A stretch of DNA of 64,000 nucleotides from Neobacillus niacini (GCF_023715785.1 NZ_JAMBOX010000017.1:51867-115866); one strand, 5' to 3'; counted from the first letter of the stretch, positions 16,889 to 26,377 are shown. Notes: a model not told the origin generated them from the letters alone. A program made the numbers and translations.

Positions 16889-17476
16889 CTATAACGTTGC
16901 GTCCCTATGCGGTGTAATCACTAGATTCGGCTTGGTAATCGTGTTGCTTGGCATTCCCTTTATTTGGCTGACGTTCCCATACTTTTTCCGTAGTTCTTCG
17001 ATTGGCCCAAATTCGATGGCCCGCATCGGACAAGATGCCACACAGGCCGGGTCTTCACCCTTTTTTTGCAAATCGATGCAAAAATCGCACTTATCCGATT
17101 TAAAAACCTTTTTATTGTATTGCGGTGCTCCATATGGGCACGCCAACACACATAACTTGGTTCCTTGACAGATTTCTTGATCAATCGTAACCACGCCATT
17201 ATCCTTATCTTTCGAAATGGCCCCCACCGGACAGCTCGGAACACATTTTGGCTGAGTGCAATGGTTGCAGGAAATGCTGAAGTAAAAGGGTTTGATGTTG
17301 TGCACGATCCCTTTTCCCGGTTGTTCAAAGTAAATGCCTTCTTCGTATTCATAAACCCTGCGAAAATTGATGCCCACGTCAAGGTCATTTTTATCCTTGC
17401 AGGAAACGGTGCAGGCCTTGCAGCCGCTGCAAAGGCTTTGGTTAATATAAAATCCTAACTGTGCCAACCTACTCAC
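16889..17476 (-). CDS. DmsB-type 4x[4Fe-4S] electron-transfer subunit
   Basis: A 195-residue ferredoxin-like subunit with four cysteine clusters: CSGCKACTVSC, CNHCTQPKCVPSCP, CQGTKLCVLACP and CDFCIDLQ...CVASCP. This is the pattern of the B subunit of DMSO/polysulfide/selenate reductase complexes, which wires electrons to the molybdenum subunit. It starts 4 bases after the A subunit ends. No membrane-anchor (DmsC) gene follows: the next features are a terminator and tRNAs. Confidence 0.92.
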   Translation of the reverse strand: MSRLAQLGFYINQSLCSGCKACTVSCKDKNDLDVGINFRRVYEYEEGIYFEQPGKGIVHNIKPFYFSISCNHCTQPKCVPSCPVGAISKDKDNGVVTIDQEICQGTKLCVLACPYGAPQYNKKVFKSDKCDFCIDLQKKGEDPACVASCPMRAIEFGPIEELRKKYGNVSQIKGMPSNTITKPNLVITPHRDATL

Positions 17477-17480
17477 TCCC

Positions 17481-19874
17481 CTATGCTTTTTTTACTTCAA
17501 CCAAGTTTGTCAGCTGCGGATTCGCTTTAGCAAGTGGTGTTGGCCGCTGTGACGTTAGAACATTGATGGAACCACGTTGATCAATGCCATTTTTATCGGG
17601 TGTATACCAGGCACCCTGAGGTATTCCGACTACGCCAGGGACAATTTTCCGAGTTACTTTGGCATCAATAATTAACAGTCCACGATCATTTACTACCTCT
17701 ACACGCTCTCCATCTTTAATGCCGCGTGCTTCGGCATCTTTGGGGTTAATCCACATTTCTTGTTTTGCTGCTTCTTCAAGCCAAGGTTGGTTATCATACA
17801 TGGAATGACATCTCCGCTTGTAATGCCAGCTGATCAGCTGTAATGGGTACTTCTCTTTTAGCGGGTCTTCCGGTCCTTCCCATGATGAGATGTATTTTGC
17901 GATAGCTGGAATTTCATCATGCTGGTTCATATCCCATAACGCTTTTGAGAATAACTCAATTTTTCCTGAAGGGGTTTCAAACGGATGATTGTCGAGATCA
18001 TCAATTTGTTCCTTAAACCCTACGAGCGGCTCGTCATATTTAAAATGATAAACACCCAAGTTACAGAATTCCTCGAAAGTCGGGAAGTTCGGATCCAGTT
18101 CTTTTTTGGTTCTTTCAATACTTTCCTTTACAATGTCAAGGGTGGATTTCCCCTCTGTGAATTGTTCCTTGAGTCCTAATTTATCGGCAATTTCCGCAAA
18201 AACATCAAACTCGTCGCGGCATTCATATAGTGGATCAATCGTTTTTTGCCCCAAAATGACATAATCTCCAAAACACCATGGGGTTCCAATATCCCAGCGT
18301 TCGAAGAAAGAGGTTCCAGGAAGAAGAATATCGGCATACTTTGCACTTGGTGTCATAAAAAGATCACTGACGACGATAAATTCCACTTTACTCTCGTCTT
18401 CAAGCAGTTTTTTTGTTTTATTAATATCTGCATGCTGATTTATTAACATATTGCCCGCCATATTAAATATTGCTTTAATACCAGAATTTAAACGTTCTGT
18501 TCCCTGCAAGCCATCAGCTGCTGTCATTTCCGAACCCTTTTCAACCGCCATTGTCCAGAGAAAACATGGGATTGATGCTTTAATTGGATTTTGGTATTTA
18601 AACGGATAGACAATGTTTGAACGATTCCAATAGCCGGTCCCTGCTGCCCAGCCCCCAAGCTTGCCTACATTACCAGTGAGGCAGGCCAGCTGAGCTCCAC
18701 CGCGCATAAATTGTTCTCCGTAAGCCTGACGCTGCGGTGCCCACCCTTGAATTAACGCCGCGGGTTTCATTGTCGCATAATTTCTGGCAAGCTCCCGAAT
18801 TTTATCCGCAGGTACACGGCAAATTTTTTCTGCCCATTCAGGTGATTTTGGGGTCCCATCCTTATCACCAAGCAAATAACTCTTTAGGGACTCATCGGCA
18901 GGAACCCCATCAGGCATGTGGTGGCCATCAAAGCCGATACAATATCTGTCTATAAATTCCTGGTCATGAAGATTCTCGGTAATGATGACATAAGCCATTG
19001 CGTCCATCATGGCCGTGTCGGTTGTCGGAAGAATTGGAATCCATTCATCTGCAAACGCGATTACAGTGTCACTATACCTTGGGTCAATCACAGTAATTTT
19101 GGCCCCATTTTTCTTAGCTTGCATTAAATATTCACGATATGGGGTAGAAAAGATCATTTCAGAGGGGTTCTGACCCCACAGAATAATATATTTGGAGTGC
19201 AGCAACGAATCAAAGCTGCTCCCCGAATCATTGGTCCCATATGTATAAGGGGTGGCCACGTTTCCGGCTCCTGAACTATAGTCATTTCGGGAATTTAGAT
19301 AACCCCCCGTCAGCGCCAATAATTTCCTGGCAGCTCTTGGTCCGCCATGCAATCCCCAGCTTTGTCCCGATCCATAATTGACATAGCGGGATTCAGGGCC
19401 GAATTGGTCGCCAATGCGTTTCACTTCCTTAGCAATCGTTTCGACCGCTTCATCCCAAGAAATCCGCTCAAACTTTCCTTCACCGCGTTTCCCGACTCGT
19501 TTCATAGGATATTTTAGGCGATCAGGATGGTATAACATTTTTCGGTAGTTTTGGCCTCTGACACAAGCCCTTAACGCTGGTGTCGAAAGATCCCCGCCCT
19601 CTTGCGTATCAGTGCTCACCCTGACCACCATTCCATCGCGAACGTGCGCTTTAATCACACATCTGCCGCCGCAGTTAGTAATGCTGCATGTTGAAATAAC
19701 CTTCAGATTATCCTTTGCATTTGCTATCTTTTCCTCTTCTTTTCGGTCTACGAGCATCTTCGTGCCAATTCCACCCGCGATTACCGGAATGCCTATAGCC
19801 CCTGACCATTTTAAAAAGGTACGGCGCTGCATTTTATTTTTCAACAAACTGTTTAAACCGTTTTTTTCAACCAT
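17481..19874 (-). CDS. DMSO-reductase-family molybdopterin oxidoreductase, Tat-exported
   Basis: A 797-residue catalytic subunit. A twin-arginine signal MQRRTFLKWSGAIG (residues ~15-28) predicts folded export by Tat. The N-terminal [4Fe-4S] site is CSITNCGGRCVIKAH plus RACVRG, and the molybdenum ligand is probably Ser in NDYSSGAGN, as in the DmsA/YnfE (DMSO or selenate reductase) branch. The C-terminus has the molydopterin-dinucleotide-binding domain (DAEARGIKDGERVEVVNDRG). Substrate is open: DMSO, other S/N-oxides or selenate. Genes A, B and a TorD-like chaperone make one operon. Confidence 0.9.
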   Translation of the reverse strand: MVEKNGLNSLLKNKMQRRTFLKWSGAIGIPVIAGGIGTKMLVDRKEEEKIANAKDNLKVISTCSITNCGGRCVIKAHVRDGMVVRVSTDTQEGGDLSTPALRACVRGQNYRKMLYHPDRLKYPMKRVGKRGEGKFERISWDEAVETIAKEVKRIGDQFGPESRYVNYGSGQSWGLHGGPRAARKLLALTGGYLNSRNDYSSGAGNVATPYTYGTNDSGSSFDSLLHSKYIILWGQNPSEMIFSTPYREYLMQAKKNGAKITVIDPRYSDTVIAFADEWIPILPTTDTAMMDAMAYVIITENLHDQEFIDRYCIGFDGHHMPDGVPADESLKSYLLGDKDGTPKSPEWAEKICRVPADKIRELARNYATMKPAALIQGWAPQRQAYGEQFMRGGAQLACLTGNVGKLGGWAAGTGYWNRSNIVYPFKYQNPIKASIPCFLWTMAVEKGSEMTAADGLQGTERLNSGIKAIFNMAGNMLINQHADINKTKKLLEDESKVEFIVVSDLFMTPSAKYADILLPGTSFFERWDIGTPWCFGDYVILGQKTIDPLYECRDEFDVFAEIADKLGLKEQFTEGKSTLDIVKESIERTKKELDPNFPTFEEFCNLGVYHFKYDEPLVGFKEQIDDLDNHPFETPSGKIELFSKALWDMNQHDEIPAIAKYISSWEGPEDPLKEKYPLQLISWHYKRRCHSMYDNQPWLEEAAKQEMWINPKDAEARGIKDGERVEVVNDRGLLIIDAKVTRKIVPGVVGIPQGAWYTPDKNGIDQRGSINVLTSQRPTPLAKANPQLTNLVEVKKA

Positions 19875-20532
19875 TGGATATGGCCTCCCTTACCTCATAC
19901 AACGAATTTAAATCCTCGCTCAAAAAATCTTCAAGCAGCATGGCCGCTCCCAAAAATAGCTGACTATTGGTTGCTTCAATCAGTTTTTTACAAAAAAACG
20001 GAATCCAAATGGCAAGGTGTTCTTTCAAAAAATCAATTTGAATGGAGATTAATTCTAGACTTTTATGAAGATTTTTTTCGCCCCTGCTCAAATCAGCAAG
20101 GTAATACATAAATTCCAGTTCAAGCAGCAGATGGTCGTCTGGCTCATTATTTTCCTTTACATACTGAAGTCCACATTGATGATAGAGGCTGCGAACTTGA
20201 TAGGTCCATTCTTCAAACAACAAATGATCCTTGCTCCGGTAATAGGACTCCCAAGGAGGAGTAATCAAAGGTCCTGGACCGATAAACAATCGTTGAAATT
20301 CTTCCTGTTCCTTTTTTACTTGCTCGGCTGTTAAGCTGTCAAAAAAAGCACGGAGAATATTGCCTCCCTCATGAAACTCTGCTAATTCGTCAAGATTGGC
20401 TTTACTGGAAATCTCACGAAGATTTTCAATGTCCGGTTCCAAAAACAATAGTCGTATTAGCTGATAAAAATTCCTTCTTGCCGACCAGAAAAGCTCAATT
20501 TGAAAATCCTCGGCCTCAGTCTTGGCTGCCAT
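19867..20532 (-). CDS. TorD/DmsD-family molybdoenzyme chaperone
   Basis: A 221-residue, mostly helical protein matching the TorD/DmsD chaperones that bind the Tat signal of the molybdoenzyme and assist cofactor insertion. The signature region is FQRLFIGPGPLITPPWESYY followed by LELEFMYYLADL. I use ATG 20532, 5 bases after GGAGGGG; an in-frame GTG at 20538 overlaps that site. It overlaps the A subunit by 8 bases and is first in the operon. Confidence 0.9.
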   Translation of the reverse strand: MAAKTEAEDFQIELFWSARRNFYQLIRLLFLEPDIENLREISSKANLDELAEFHEGGNILRAFFDSLTAEQVKKEQEEFQRLFIGPGPLITPPWESYYRSKDHLLFEEWTYQVRSLYHQCGLQYVKENNEPDDHLLLELEFMYYLADLSRGEKNLHKSLELISIQIDFLKEHLAIWIPFFCKKLIEATNSQLFLGAAMLLEDFLSEDLNSLYEVREAISNG

Positions 20533-20547
20533 TTTCACCCCTCCAAA

Positions 20548-20565
20548 TTGTGAAGTTTTTCACAT
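20548..20565. promoter_or_regulatory. Rex/Fnr-type operator at the molybdoenzyme operon
   Basis: TTGTGAAGTTTTTCACAT matches the Rex consensus TTGTGAA-N4-TTCACAA at all but the last base and also contains a perfect TGTGA-N6-TCACA Fnr/Crp core. It lies only 16-33 bases upstream of the first start codon and downstream of a plausible TAATAT -10 (about 20584), a repressor-like position that favours Rex over Fnr activation. Confidence 0.65.
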
Positions 20566-20745
20566 ATGAATTTTTTTACCTTCAAATCAATATTACCTTA
20601 TAATCCCTAATCAGGAAGTAAGTTTGTGCAATAATTCACATTAAATTCATAAACATTCAATGTCTTTATTTAAAGTCATTTTTTTTGTTAATTATGATGG
20701 TATGTGTATAATAATAACGATTACAAAATGAAAAGGATGATAGGC

Positions 20746-21030
20746 TTGTACGTAACCGGACATACTGTTGAGAAACTTGAAGATCCATTTGGATTATTAT
20801 CAGGAGAGCGTTATGAGTTTTTTTTGGAACTTGATGTAGATGAGGAGGATGAACTTTACTCCGAAAAGGGGATCGGATTAAGAGTGTTATTAGGGATTAA
20901 GGCAAACGAATCGAAAATATTGAATTATCATTTCTTTGAAAAAGGCAGCGACACCGTGCTTGATTTTGCGCTTGAGGACGACGAAGAGGAACTGGTACTC
21001 CAATATTGCATGGAGCATATTCCAGCCTAG
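20746..21030 (+). CDS. Conserved hypothetical protein, DUF6509-like
   Basis: A 94-residue acidic protein starting at TTG 20746 with AAGGA 8 bases upstream. Sequence MYVTGHTVEKLEDPFGLLSG then ERYEFFLELDVDEEDELY and a C-terminal LDFALEDDEEEL. It resembles a small family of Bacillaceae proteins I remember as DUF6509; the function is unknown. The open frame extends to 20704, but that start has no ribosome site. Confidence 0.7.
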   Translation: MYVTGHTVEKLEDPFGLLSGERYEFFLELDVDEEDELYSEKGIGLRVLLGIKANESKILNYHFFEKGSDTVLDFALEDDEEELVLQYCMEHIPA

Positions 21031-21031
21031 T

Positions 21032-21064
21032 AAAAAGGTGATGCAAAACCCGCATCACCTTTTT
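21032..21064. terminator. Bidirectional terminator between DUF6509 gene and ku
   Basis: AAAAAGGTGATGC/GCATCACCTTTTT, a perfect 13-bp stem with T-rich ends on both strands. Confidence 0.9.
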
Positions 21065-21066
21065 GT

Positions 21067-21906
21067 TTAAGCCTCTTTCTTGACTTTTACAGCTGCTTTT
21101 TTTCTTGGGGCCGCTGTCGGCGCCTTTTTCGGCTTTGTTCGATCGATAGACGCTTGCAGGGCTGCCATTAGATCTGTAACATTGGTAGCCGGCGCTTCTT
21201 TCGTTGCAGCCGTGACCGTTTCTTTGCCTTGTCGTTTTGCTTCAATCAACTCTAGCAATGCCGATCTATATTCGTCATGATACTTCTCCGGTTCAAATTT
21301 CGTTGTTAATTGGTCAATTAATAATATCGCCGTTTCAAGTTCCTTTTGAGTCACTTTATCTTCAGAAGGAACATTCGGAACATCCCCAGCCTTTCGCACC
21401 TCATCGGGAAAATGAATCGTTTCCATTACCAGCGTATTTTCGTACACGCGGATGACGGCAAGCTGTTCTTTCGACCGAATGATGATTTTGGCAATACCAA
21501 CCTTTTGTGATTCCTCTAGGGCTTTACGCAACAACGAATAGGCTTTGCCTCCACCCTCATTTGGGGACATGTAATAGCTCCTGTCAAAGTAAATCGGATC
21601 TATGTCGTCTATTTTTACAAAGTCAATAATTTCTACTGCCTTTTCTTCATTCTCTTTCCGCAGCTTCTCGAGGTCCTCATTATCAAGGACAACAAATTTT
21701 CCTTTTGTATATTCGTATGCCCTGACAATCTCTTCTGGTTTTACCTCTTCTTCACAGACGGTACAAATTTTGTCATATTTAATTGGAGCATGACATTTAT
21801 TATGCAAGGTCCTGAGCTTAACATCCTTATCCTCTGTTGCTGTATGAAGCTTAATCGGGATATTGACAAGCCCGAAGCTAATGCTGCCTTTCCACATTGT
21901 ATGCAT
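21067..21906 (-). CDS. ku: Ku DNA end-binding protein
   Basis: A 279-residue bacterial Ku homodimer subunit that rings broken DNA ends and recruits LigD for non-homologous end joining, important for dry or germinating spores. MWKGSISFGLVNIPIKLHTATE starts the core domain, and a Lys/Ala-rich C-terminal tail (PKKAPTAAPRKKAAVKVKKEA) binds DNA. ligD lies divergently 122 bases away, as in B. subtilis ykoVU. ATG 21906 or the ATG three codons later could be used. Confidence 0.95.
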   Translation of the reverse strand: MHTMWKGSISFGLVNIPIKLHTATEDKDVKLRTLHNKCHAPIKYDKICTVCEEEVKPEEIVRAYEYTKGKFVVLDNEDLEKLRKENEEKAVEIIDFVKIDDIDPIYFDRSYYMSPNEGGGKAYSLLRKALEESQKVGIAKIIIRSKEQLAVIRVYENTLVMETIHFPDEVRKAGDVPNVPSEDKVTQKELETAILLIDQLTTKFEPEKYHDEYRSALLELIEAKRQGKETVTAATKEAPATNVTDLMAALQASIDRTKPKKAPTAAPRKKAAVKVKKEA

Positions 21907-22028
21907 AGCTAGTCTCCATTCTTTTTACGTTTAGTTTTTGTATTGCACTTAAGCTCATTCCTTAAAACAATTGGAAATGGATGATTTTCCGGCATTATTC
22001 GTAAAATAAACTAAAAGGGGATCCATTA

Positions 22029-23873
22029 ATGAAGCCAATGCTGCCGACGTTAACTTTTGAAAGTCCAGTTCAAGCCGATTGGTATTATGAGGTGAAATAC
22101 GATGGGTTTCGGGCCATCCTTGATTGGGATGAGAACGGGATCCAGCTAACGAGCCGAAACGATAAATCTCTGATGCCACAATTTGCGGAAATAAGTGAAT
22201 TTTTATTAAAATATGAGGAAAAATTCAGGCCTTTTCTGCCACTCCGCCTTGACGGTGAAATGGTTGCTCTTGAAAACCCGTATAAAGCAAATTTTTCTGC
22301 CATTCAAGTTCGCGGCCGGTTAAAATCGGCCAAGAAAATTTTTGAACAGGCAAAAAACGCTCCCTGCCGGCTAATGGCATTTGATTTGTTAATGTTAGGC
22401 GGAAAACCGCTTCACGACCTTGATTTTATTTCAAGAAAAACGGAACTGTTAAATTTATTCGAGGCAGTGGGCTTTGACCTTGTCGCGGAACCAAACAATG
22501 ATCAGCTGCTCCAGCCGGTAATCGCTTATGAAAGCTTTAACGACCTATGGGAAAAAGTTGTATTATATGATGGTGAAGGGATTGTCGCAAAGCATAAGAA
22601 AAGCCTTTGGGAGGAAGGGAAGCGCTCCCAGCTTTGGCTGAAATACAAGAATTGGAAATATGTCAGCTGTTTTGTAACAGCTTTTGACAAGACCAATGGA
22701 TATTTTTATATTGGTGTCTATAAAAACAATGACATTCAGGATATCGGCCAAGTTCTGTTTGGCTTCAAACCTGAGGAAAAACAAGCTCTTGGACAGATTA
22801 TTAAGCAAAATAGGGTCAGCGAGAATAAACAGATGGTCTATGTCCATCCGGCCATTTGCCTTGAAATAAAATATTTGGAGCTATTTGACAACCAATTGCG
22901 CGAGCCGCATTTTGATCGATTTCGGCTAGATATGGAGCCTGTCGATTGTACCTATGAGCGCTTTTTGTTCGGCCAGAAAAACTTACCAGGTGACTTGGAA
23001 ATTACCCATCCTGATAAACCCCTATGGGACAAGCATGGCATCCAAAAAACAGATTATATTCTTTATTTGCGGGAAGTTTCTCCGTATATGCTGCCATTTT
23101 TAAAAAATCGCCTGTTAACCGTAATCCGCTTTCCTCACGGAATGTTTGGCGAAGCGTTTTATCAAAAAAACTGTCCGGACTATGCCCCCGACTTTGTCCA
23201 GACATACCAGGCCGATGAGATAAACTATATCATTTGCAACAATCTTAAAACACTGGTATGGCTGGGAAATCAGTTGGCAATCGAATTTCATGTCCCATTT
23301 CAAACCATTCACAGCAGGGGACCGAGCGAAATCGTTTTTGATTTGGATCCACCTTCTAAAGACGACTTTCATCTGGCAATCAAGGCGGCCCTTTATATTA
23401 AAGAGGTGCTCGACCAGCTAAACTTGATTGGGTTCATTAAGACTTCGGGGAATAAGGGCCTGCAAATTTATTTGCCATTGCCTGAGGACGAATTTACCTA
23501 TGACGACACAAGGCTGTTTACCAGCTTTATCGCCGAGTATTTGATATCAAAGGATCCTGATTCATTTACAATTGAAAGAATGAAGAAAAACCGCGGGAAC
23601 CGGCTCTATGTTGATTATGTCCAGCACGGGGAAGGAAAAACAATTGTTTCGCCTTATTCCATGCGGGGAAATGAGCATGCGGGTGTCGCCACCCCTCTCT
23701 ACTGGGAGGAGGTCGGCAAAGGACTTGAACCAAAGGATTTTACGATGCAGCACGCCCTACTGCGCATCAAAAAACAAGGAGACCCGTTCAAAAACTATTT
23801 TCAAACGAAGGATATCCAGCCCTTTGCCCCTGTCCTTGAAATACTAAAGAATGGTACAGCAAAAAAAGGATAA
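22029..23873 (+). CDS. ligD: ATP-dependent DNA ligase LigD (ligase-polymerase)
   Basis: A 614-residue Ku partner that fills and seals double-strand breaks. The ligase domain comes first: motif I YEVKYDGFRAIL with catalytic Lys23, motif III LDGEMVAL, motif IV DGEGIVAKHK, then an OB fold. The C-terminal primase-polymerase domain (from ~320) has the metal-binding EIVFDLDPPSKDD and the later TSGNKGLQIYLPL. There is no 3'-phosphoesterase domain, as is usual in bacilli. Ribosome site AAGGGG 8 bases before ATG. Confidence 0.96.
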   Translation: MKPMLPTLTFESPVQADWYYEVKYDGFRAILDWDENGIQLTSRNDKSLMPQFAEISEFLLKYEEKFRPFLPLRLDGEMVALENPYKANFSAIQVRGRLKSAKKIFEQAKNAPCRLMAFDLLMLGGKPLHDLDFISRKTELLNLFEAVGFDLVAEPNNDQLLQPVIAYESFNDLWEKVVLYDGEGIVAKHKKSLWEEGKRSQLWLKYKNWKYVSCFVTAFDKTNGYFYIGVYKNNDIQDIGQVLFGFKPEEKQALGQIIKQNRVSENKQMVYVHPAICLEIKYLELFDNQLREPHFDRFRLDMEPVDCTYERFLFGQKNLPGDLEITHPDKPLWDKHGIQKTDYILYLREVSPYMLPFLKNRLLTVIRFPHGMFGEAFYQKNCPDYAPDFVQTYQADEINYIICNNLKTLVWLGNQLAIEFHVPFQTIHSRGPSEIVFDLDPPSKDDFHLAIKAALYIKEVLDQLNLIGFIKTSGNKGLQIYLPLPEDEFTYDDTRLFTSFIAEYLISKDPDSFTIERMKKNRGNRLYVDYVQHGEGKTIVSPYSMRGNEHAGVATPLYWEEVGKGLEPKDFTMQHALLRIKKQGDPFKNYFQTKDIQPFAPVLEILKNGTAKKG

Positions 23874-23893
23874 GGCATAGTGCCTTATCCTTT
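23865..23893. terminator. Shared terminator of ligD and dapF
   Basis: AAAGGATAAGGCA, loop tag, TGCCTTATCCTTT: a perfect 13-bp stem that contains the ligD stop and touches the dapF stop. Confidence 0.85.
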
Positions 23894-24866
23894 AATATTC
23901 AGATAACAATTCCTGCGCTTCAGCCTGCAGTTTTTCATAAGAGTCTTGTTCTGACATGTCTTCTTTCGACAAGACCGTAAACGTACTGTCATCCACATTT
24001 GCATTAATCACTGCCTCATAAAGATAGGTGGCATTGCCAATCAGGTCGATATGGTATTTCCCATCAAACTGATGAACGACACACTGAACCCTGCCGCCGT
24101 CATTATAAACATCGATTGGCTTTTCAAACTGATTAATCTCCTGCAGGCATGTAACCAAGGATGAAGCCGACATCGCTGTACCACAGGCGTTTGTAAAACC
24201 GACACCCCGCTCAAACGTCCGTACATAAATGGTGTTTGGCATGATTGTTCTGACAAAGCTGACATTAACCCCATCCGGAAACAGCTCGTTCGGACCATTA
24301 ACCTTCTCGCTAAGGATCTTTTGAAGATTCCCTTCCAGCTGATCTTTTTCAACAATGGCAATTAAATGAGGATTCGGCACTGCCAGCGCCGTGAATCTTA
24401 ACTCCTCCGAGAGCTGGACGATTTTTTCATTCATCAAAGAAGGATTGTTTAATTGCAGTGGAAGAGCACTTAATTCAAACGATACAGGCGATATTTCCAC
24501 TTGATAGGTGTGAACTTGGTCAAAAAGGTCGTTCTGCTTACTGACTTTAAGATCCGCCTTCATTGTTTCAATAACAGTCTCTTCCAAACCTTTAAGCTCA
24601 CAAATATAGCGGGCCACTAATCTGAGCCCATTCCCGCACATAGATGCCTCCGAACCATCCGCATTAAAGACCCGCATCCTGCCGGCAGCATGATCACTGC
24701 CCATTACATAAAGAATCCCATCGGCCCCAAGTCCTGAATCACGATTACACAGCAATTTAGCAAGCCTGCTTCTGTCTTCCTCTGTAAACGTATAATGATT
24801 GCTTATTTCATCGATAATGAAAAAATCATTTCCGGAGCCATGTCCTTTTATCAATTTTATGTCCAC
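23892..24866 (-). CDS. dapF: Diaminopimelate epimerase-family protein
   Basis: A ~324-residue PLP-independent epimerase that interconverts LL- and meso-diaminopimelate for lysine and peptidoglycan synthesis. Both active-site cysteines are visible: EASMCGNGLRLVARY and GFTNACGTAMSAS. It is longer than typical DapF (~275-285), with a C-terminal extension after residue 285. I choose GTG 24866, 7 bases after GGGGGA, giving MDIKLIKGHGSGNDFF; an ATG 15 bases earlier (24881) lies in that ribosome site. Divergent families of this fold exist, so substrate is likely but not proven. Confidence 0.82.
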   Translation of the reverse strand: MDIKLIKGHGSGNDFFIIDEISNHYTFTEEDRSRLAKLLCNRDSGLGADGILYVMGSDHAAGRMRVFNADGSEASMCGNGLRLVARYICELKGLEETVIETMKADLKVSKQNDLFDQVHTYQVEISPVSFELSALPLQLNNPSLMNEKIVQLSEELRFTALAVPNPHLIAIVEKDQLEGNLQKILSEKVNGPNELFPDGVNVSFVRTIMPNTIYVRTFERGVGFTNACGTAMSASSLVTCLQEINQFEKPIDVYNDGGRVQCVVHQFDGKYHIDLIGNATYLYEAVINANVDDSTFTVLSKEDMSEQDSYEKLQAEAQELLSEY

Positions 24867-24932
24867 CAAAATTTCCCCCATTACGGCAATTTAATATAGT
24901 TTATCATATCAAACAATCATGCATGAGGGAAT

Positions 24933-25697
24933 TTATCTTTCTATGAAAAATTCCTGAACCAGCAAGCTCATTGTTAACAGCCTGCCCTTTTCCGATAAAG
25001 GCTCAGAAAATGACAGAACAGGGGTATTGGGGTCAGGAAACAATGCTAGCCACTGCACTCTCAACCACCCCCGTCTAAGCCTTGCTGCCTGCTGGCGATT
25101 TTTGGCTATAACCTTTTCATCCATAAACAAATTGGAACCCTCTATCGAGCAAACAGGCCTTCCATTTTTATCAAACAATTGTTTCTTATTTTTTTCTTTT
25201 TTAAAATACCCTAAATAATTATTTTTTTGGTCATATGCTGCTATGTTTTTACCCTTCACTTTAAAGTAACCTGCTTCTTTCCCCTGCTCATTGAACAGGG
25301 TATAAGCCCTGCCATGCCAGAATCGGCTTAATACAAACTTATGCTGCCTTTTTATCTTCCCTGCAAACAGCCCATTTTGGAAAAAGAGATGCAGTTCCGG
25401 CGATTGCGTTGGTTGAAGGAGTATCAATAGATAACGGGCCTCCGAAAGAGAATCCCCCTTGTTTTCCGGTCTATCAATTATACTTTTTTCAGTGGAAAAG
25501 GACTGCCGCATTCGATAAAGGTAGAGGTGAAAGCAAACAAAACTATATACGAAGAATGGCAATGCCAATAACATAATATCCGGCAATCCAAAAAATAATA
25601 GATTTCCGACAACAATCAAACCAGCAGGAATCAGTGCTACAATACTGCCATTCAGGCTTATTGCAGCTGTACTCCGATAAAATATGCTTATATTCAT
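24933..25697 (-). CDS. Hypothetical membrane protein with C-terminal beta-rich domain
   Basis: 254 residues. Two membrane helices lie near the N-terminus (about 14-33 and 36-56). The rest is soluble and rich in beta-type repeats such as KFVLSRFWHGRAYTLFNE, KEAGYFKVKGKNIAAYDQ and NNYLGYFKKEKNKKQLFDK, reminiscent of Tubby/LURP-like C2 folds. I do not recognise a named family. GAGGAG lies 8 bases before ATG. It is a single gene between dapF and a DUF4870 gene. Confidence 0.6.
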   Translation of the reverse strand: MNISIFYRSTAAISLNGSIVALIPAGLIVVGNLLFFGLPDIMLLALPFFVYSFVCFHLYLYRMRQSFSTEKSIIDRPENKGDSLSEARYLLILLQPTQSPELHLFFQNGLFAGKIKRQHKFVLSRFWHGRAYTLFNEQGKEAGYFKVKGKNIAAYDQKNNYLGYFKKEKNKKQLFDKNGRPVCSIEGSNLFMDEKVIAKNRQQAARLRRGWLRVQWLALFPDPNTPVLSFSEPLSEKGRLLTMSLLVQEFFIER

Positions 25698-25837
25698 CTC
25701 GAAAACTCCTCATCGTTTCCTCTTATATCAGTTTATTTACGGTTGGATGAAAAAATGATAGAAGATTTCTATTAAAAAATAAAGAAGACTCCTTTTTCCA
25801 GACTCTGCTATTTAAGCGATAAAGACTTCGTTTAACA

Positions 25838-25866
25838 GAAAAAACCCGGCAAGTTAGTTGCCGGGC
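25838..25866 (-). terminator. Terminator of the DUF4870 gene
   Basis: CCCGGCAA/TTGCCGGG stem with a 5-base loop, followed on the minus strand by TTTTTTC. Confidence 0.85.
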
Positions 25867-25882
25867 TATCATTCAACATTAT

Positions 25883-26206
25883 TTATTTTATTAGCCTGAA
25901 AATAAGCGGGAAGCGGTAATGTTGCCCTTCATATGCCTTTACAGCGGCAATTATGTTAAAAATGAAGGCTGCAATCCCCAATACCCACAGAAGCAGAGCA
26001 CCAATTAAAACCAAAACCAGGATTCCGCTCACAACTGAGTAAATAAAATAGGAGATCATAAAATTAAAATACTCTTTGCCGTGATAATCTATAAATGCAG
26101 ACTCATCCTTCTTTATTAACCAAATAATCAACGGTCCAATCACCGGAGCAAAGAAATTAAGCACATACAATACAACAGCGAACGTTCTTTCCTCATTTGT
26201 AACCAT
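25883..26206 (-). CDS. DUF4870 small integral membrane protein
   Basis: A 107-residue protein with three or four membrane helices: LYVLNFFAPVIGPLIIWLI, a polar loop KKDESAFIDYHGKEYFNF, then IYSVVSGILVLVLIGALLLWVLGI and a last helix. This layout with the D-x-HGK-x-x-x-NF loop is typical of DUF4870 (Tic20-like) proteins. Function unknown. GGGGG lies 8 bases before ATG. Confidence 0.8.
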   Translation of the reverse strand: MVTNEERTFAVVLYVLNFFAPVIGPLIIWLIKKDESAFIDYHGKEYFNFMISYFIYSVVSGILVLVLIGALLLWVLGIAAFIFNIIAAVKAYEGQHYRFPLIFRLIK

Positions 26207-26377
26207 TTAGGTTTCCCCCTTAAAATTACTGCTTTCTTACTATTTACGCATGTTTGCCCGTAAAGTTTCATGTATTATAGAAATTTCTGTAATTTTGCAG
26301 TTTTTTTACTTTTCGTCCTTATATTCTACCTGCTAAAATGGTTTAAATACCATTATCATGTTTAGAAAGGTTTTATC

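Noticed and set aside
20548..20565. Pure Fnr activation site
   Set aside because: It lies 16-33 bases before the start codon, too close for a class II activator; Rex-type repression fits better, though both consensus patterns match.
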